A stretch of DNA of 50,036 nucleotides from JBBSBR01 sp038251135 (GTDB lineage Bacteria; Patescibacteriota; Saccharimonadia; UBA4664): assembly GCA_038251135.1 (NCBI GenBank), contig JBBSBR010000005.1, positions 1 through 50,036 on the forward strand. The letters are read 5' to 3'. The notes beneath the pieces were generated by a model, which searched no databases, had not been told where the DNA came from, and saw only the letters and a program-made list of their open reading frames with translations. The position numbers were made by a program, and so were the translations under genes. Of the stretch, positions 48,963 through 50,036 are shown in pieces. How positions within the stretch are numbered: the stretch's first letter is position 1; each line of letters opens with the position of its first letter.

Positions 48963-49319
48963 TTATACTTTGGCCGTTAGGCGCCAATAGTTACCGGCCC
49001 GGACAGCTGTCACTTCTCGTGAGATACCTGCAAAGTCGAGAAGATGCTGGTCTAGAGTAACACGTCCCTGCTTCGCATCCATCACGAGGGCCGTCTTACC
49101 GGTTCGAAACTGAACGTTGAGATCGGCGGTGCGTTCATCGAGGATATCCCCTTTGAGCGCCGGCTCCATTTCTTCGTTCCAGACTTTTTCAGTGTACAGA
49201 TGCAGGTATTGCTTGAAACCGCGGGTGATTACTACCGTGCCGCCTTCGAACTCGTGACGAAGCTCAGCTGGAAAGGTGAGCCGGTTTTTGTCGTCTAGTT
49301 TGCGTTCGAAGAAGTCCAT
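48963..49319 (-). CDS. mraZ: Transcriptional regulator MraZ
   Basis: DNA-binding AbrB-like regulator of the division/cell-wall cluster. 118 residues from the ATG at 49319, starting MDFFERKLDDKNRLTFP, which corresponds to the conserved first SpoVT-AbrB half (family pattern LDxKGRLxxP). The second half (LVMDAKQGRVTLDQ) shows the usual duplication. An in-frame GTG at 49352 would lie inside an MraZ box and was rejected. It is shorter than E. coli MraZ (152). Four AGTGGG boxes lie directly upstream, consistent with autoregulation. Confidence 0.94.
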   Translation of the reverse strand: MDFFERKLDDKNRLTFPAELRHEFEGGTVVITRGFKQYLHLYTEKVWNEEMEPALKGDILDERTADLNVQFRTGKTALVMDAKQGRVTLDQHLLDFAGISREVTAVRAGNYWRLTAKV

Positions 49320-49347
49320 GGTGTGATCTTTCGTTGGTTTCGTGCTA

Positions 49348-49394
49348 CCCACTGCAACCCACTGAAAACAGTATAATCCCCCACTCTACCCACT
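49348..49394 (-). promoter_or_regulatory. Four MraZ boxes (operator of the dcw cluster)
   Basis: AGTGGG repeats on the minus strand at 49394-49389, 49385-49380, 49363-49358 and 49353-49348. Two close pairs (9 and 10 base periods) are separated by 22 bases, and a -10-like TATACT (49375-49370) sits between the pairs. A TTGACT lies at 49404-49399 with a spacing of 23, too long for a normal promoter. Repeated TGGG boxes at about ten-base period are the known MraZ operator. Confidence 0.85.
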
Positions 49395-49404
49395 GTCCAG
49401 TCAA

Positions 49405-49650
49405 ATAATTATATATGGACAATGTTGAGTAACGCAGTCTTTGTGGCTCCCAAAGGCCTTTTATGGGGTTGATGAAATTAAAAAGTTGAAAATACTAATG
49501 TTTATGGTCTGGTTATCCACAAGCGTCATGCTATAAACCGCCCGCTTCGGACTGACCGCAATGTCGGTGCGAACCTGCTTCAGGCTGGAACTGCCGACGG
49601 CTCAATGCCATGGAGGCGCACCATAGAGCCACGGTATTTGCCCCGAAAAC
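49405..49650. other. Non-coding region upstream of mraZ
   Basis: No frame with a ribosome binding site was found. It contains a perfect DnaA-box nonamer TTATCCACA at 49513-49521 and little else that I could recognise. Confidence 0.5.
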
Positions 49651-49674
49651 CCAAAAAGACCTCACGAAGAGGTC
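49649..49674 (-). terminator. Intrinsic terminator of the LPDTG protein gene
   Basis: GAGGTC/GACCTC arms (49669-49674 and 49658-49663) with a five-base loop, followed on the minus strand by TTTTTGGG. The same GACCTC...GAGGTC core with a U-tract occurs at 5846-5880. Two further hairpins, GCCCGCC/GGCGGGC near 49687-49703 and GGGGC/GCCCC near 49731-49747, lie between it and the stop codon. Confidence 0.75.
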
Positions 49675-49793
49675 AGTTTGGTGCTGCCGCCCGCCGATGG
49701 CGGGCATACGACAAGCGCCAATTTACGTTACGGGGCTTAACGCCCCGCAACGCATGGTTACTTATAGAAAGTAGCTTTGGCTTGGCTTCGGCA

Positions 49794-50036
49794 TTACTTC
49801 TTGCGAAGAACGTCTTTGAGCGACTGGCGCGAGCGTACGTATGCCGAAGCTGCGTAGCCGAGACCAGTGATACCCAGGGCTCCGCCCATCGCACCTACGG
49901 GACCGGTATCCGGAAGTGGAGTCGGGGTCGGTGTAGGGGTTGGAGTGGGGGTTGGGGTTGGAGTTGGGGTTGGAGTTGGGGTCGTACACACGTGGTTGAT
50001 GGTGGCACTCGCGTCGGAGTAGATCGGACTGGAGCC
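49794..50036 (-). CDS. LPXTG-type wall-anchored surface protein, 5' part outside the window
   Basis: Only the last 80 residues are visible; the frame is open to the right edge. After ASATINHVCTT comes a Thr-Pro dipeptide repeat of about eleven units, then LPDTG, a hydrophobic segment of about 20 residues rich in Gly/Ala, and a positively charged tail (RSRQSLKDVLRKK). This is a complete sortase sorting signal: LPXTG, membrane span, basic tail. The Pro-Thr spacer would carry the protein through the wall. A sortase is implied but not encoded in the window. The DNA of the repeat is a GGGGTT/GGAGTT-rich tandem array prone to slippage. The functional head domain is not visible. Confidence 0.85.
   Translation of the reverse strand, partial: GSSPIYSDASATINHVCTTPTPTPTPTPTPTPTPTPTPTPLPDTGPVGAMGGALGITGLGYAASAYVRSRQSLKDVLRKK
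49921..49980. repeat. Hexamer tandem array encoding Thr-Pro repeats
   Basis: About ten near-identical six-base units of the GGGGTT / GGAGTT / GGTGTA type on the plus strand, encoding (PT)n of the LPDTG protein on the minus strand. Confidence 0.85.

Noticed and set aside
49921..49980. Regular short repeats near the right edge, considered as a CRISPR array
   Set aside because: Six-base units without spacers, in frame with a Thr-Pro repeat protein.

Overview
The window reads as a chromosomal segment of a bacterium from the Candidate Phyla Radiation (Patescibacteria), most likely a Saccharibacteria (TM7)-type organism. This is an inference from gene content and layout, not from a marker search. 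Intergenic gaps are short, many genes overlap by ATGA or GTGA, and housekeeping genes are mixed with single-domain response regulators. There is a stand-alone sigma region 4 + HARE-HTH fusion protein and a lone TraG/VirD4-like ATPase. ftsEX sits beside a secreted coiled-coil/CHAP hydrolase, and a truncated dcw cluster lacks murC-F, ddl, ftsA and ftsZ. prfB carries the SPF anticodon motif and TGA is used as a stop, so the code is standard. That argues against the UGA-recoding Gracilibacteria/Absconditabacteria. No tRNA, rRNA, IS element or CRISPR array was seen.

Layout. 1-13 kb: der (5' cut), pth, a likely minus-strand structured RNA, dprA, two small zinc-ribbon genes (-), dus, a secreted SLT-like protein (-), a membrane protein plus membrane-anchored Clp ATPase, a DEAD-box helicase (-), a small unknown gene and topA. 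13-23 kb: class A PBP, prfB, ftsE-ftsX, the CHAP hydrolase, the S41 protease, pyrG and a receiver protein. 23-29 kb: rpmA and a COG1041-like methyltransferase (-), a micro-ORF plus PD-(D/E)XK-like protein, a frame-disrupted stretch, then an operon of a flippase-like membrane protein, xseA, xseB, a FAM173-like methyltransferase and a membrane-anchored protein. 29-41 kb: a 1100-residue GAF/PAS histidine kinase, a receiver protein, recO, a small acidic protein, glyS, a YvcK-like protein, the sigma4/HARE regulator and the ATPase. 41-50 kb, all minus strand: ftsQ, murG, ftsW, mraY, FtsI-type PBP, ftsL, a 20-residue basic micropeptide, rsmH and mraZ (with MraZ boxes), then the 3' end of an LPDTG surface protein.

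Functionally, much of the window builds and remodels peptidoglycan: dcw genes, PBP1, FtsEX with the CHAP hydrolase, the SLT-like protein, CtpA and the sortase-type substrate. The rest is translation and RNA maintenance, DNA repair/uptake (dprA, recO, xseAB, topA) and signalling. Plus-strand genes from the left meet the minus-strand dcw cluster in an AT-rich gap at 40.9-41.28 kb that holds a dif-like site. This is a candidate replication terminus.

The observations most worth a second look are: a structured RNA with a possible pseudoknot antisense to the dprA leader, with its own promoter-like boxes and terminator; a three-helix RNA element between mraZ and rsmH; a 20-residue basic peptide coupled to rsmH; an apparent AUU start codon on the CHAP hydrolase; a repeated leaderless promoter pattern (-10 box, 6-7 nt, ATG); two leaderless micro-ORFs; and a Clp ATPase with membrane segments and no canonical D2 pore loop. 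Coordinates and base pairings were read by eye without folding software.
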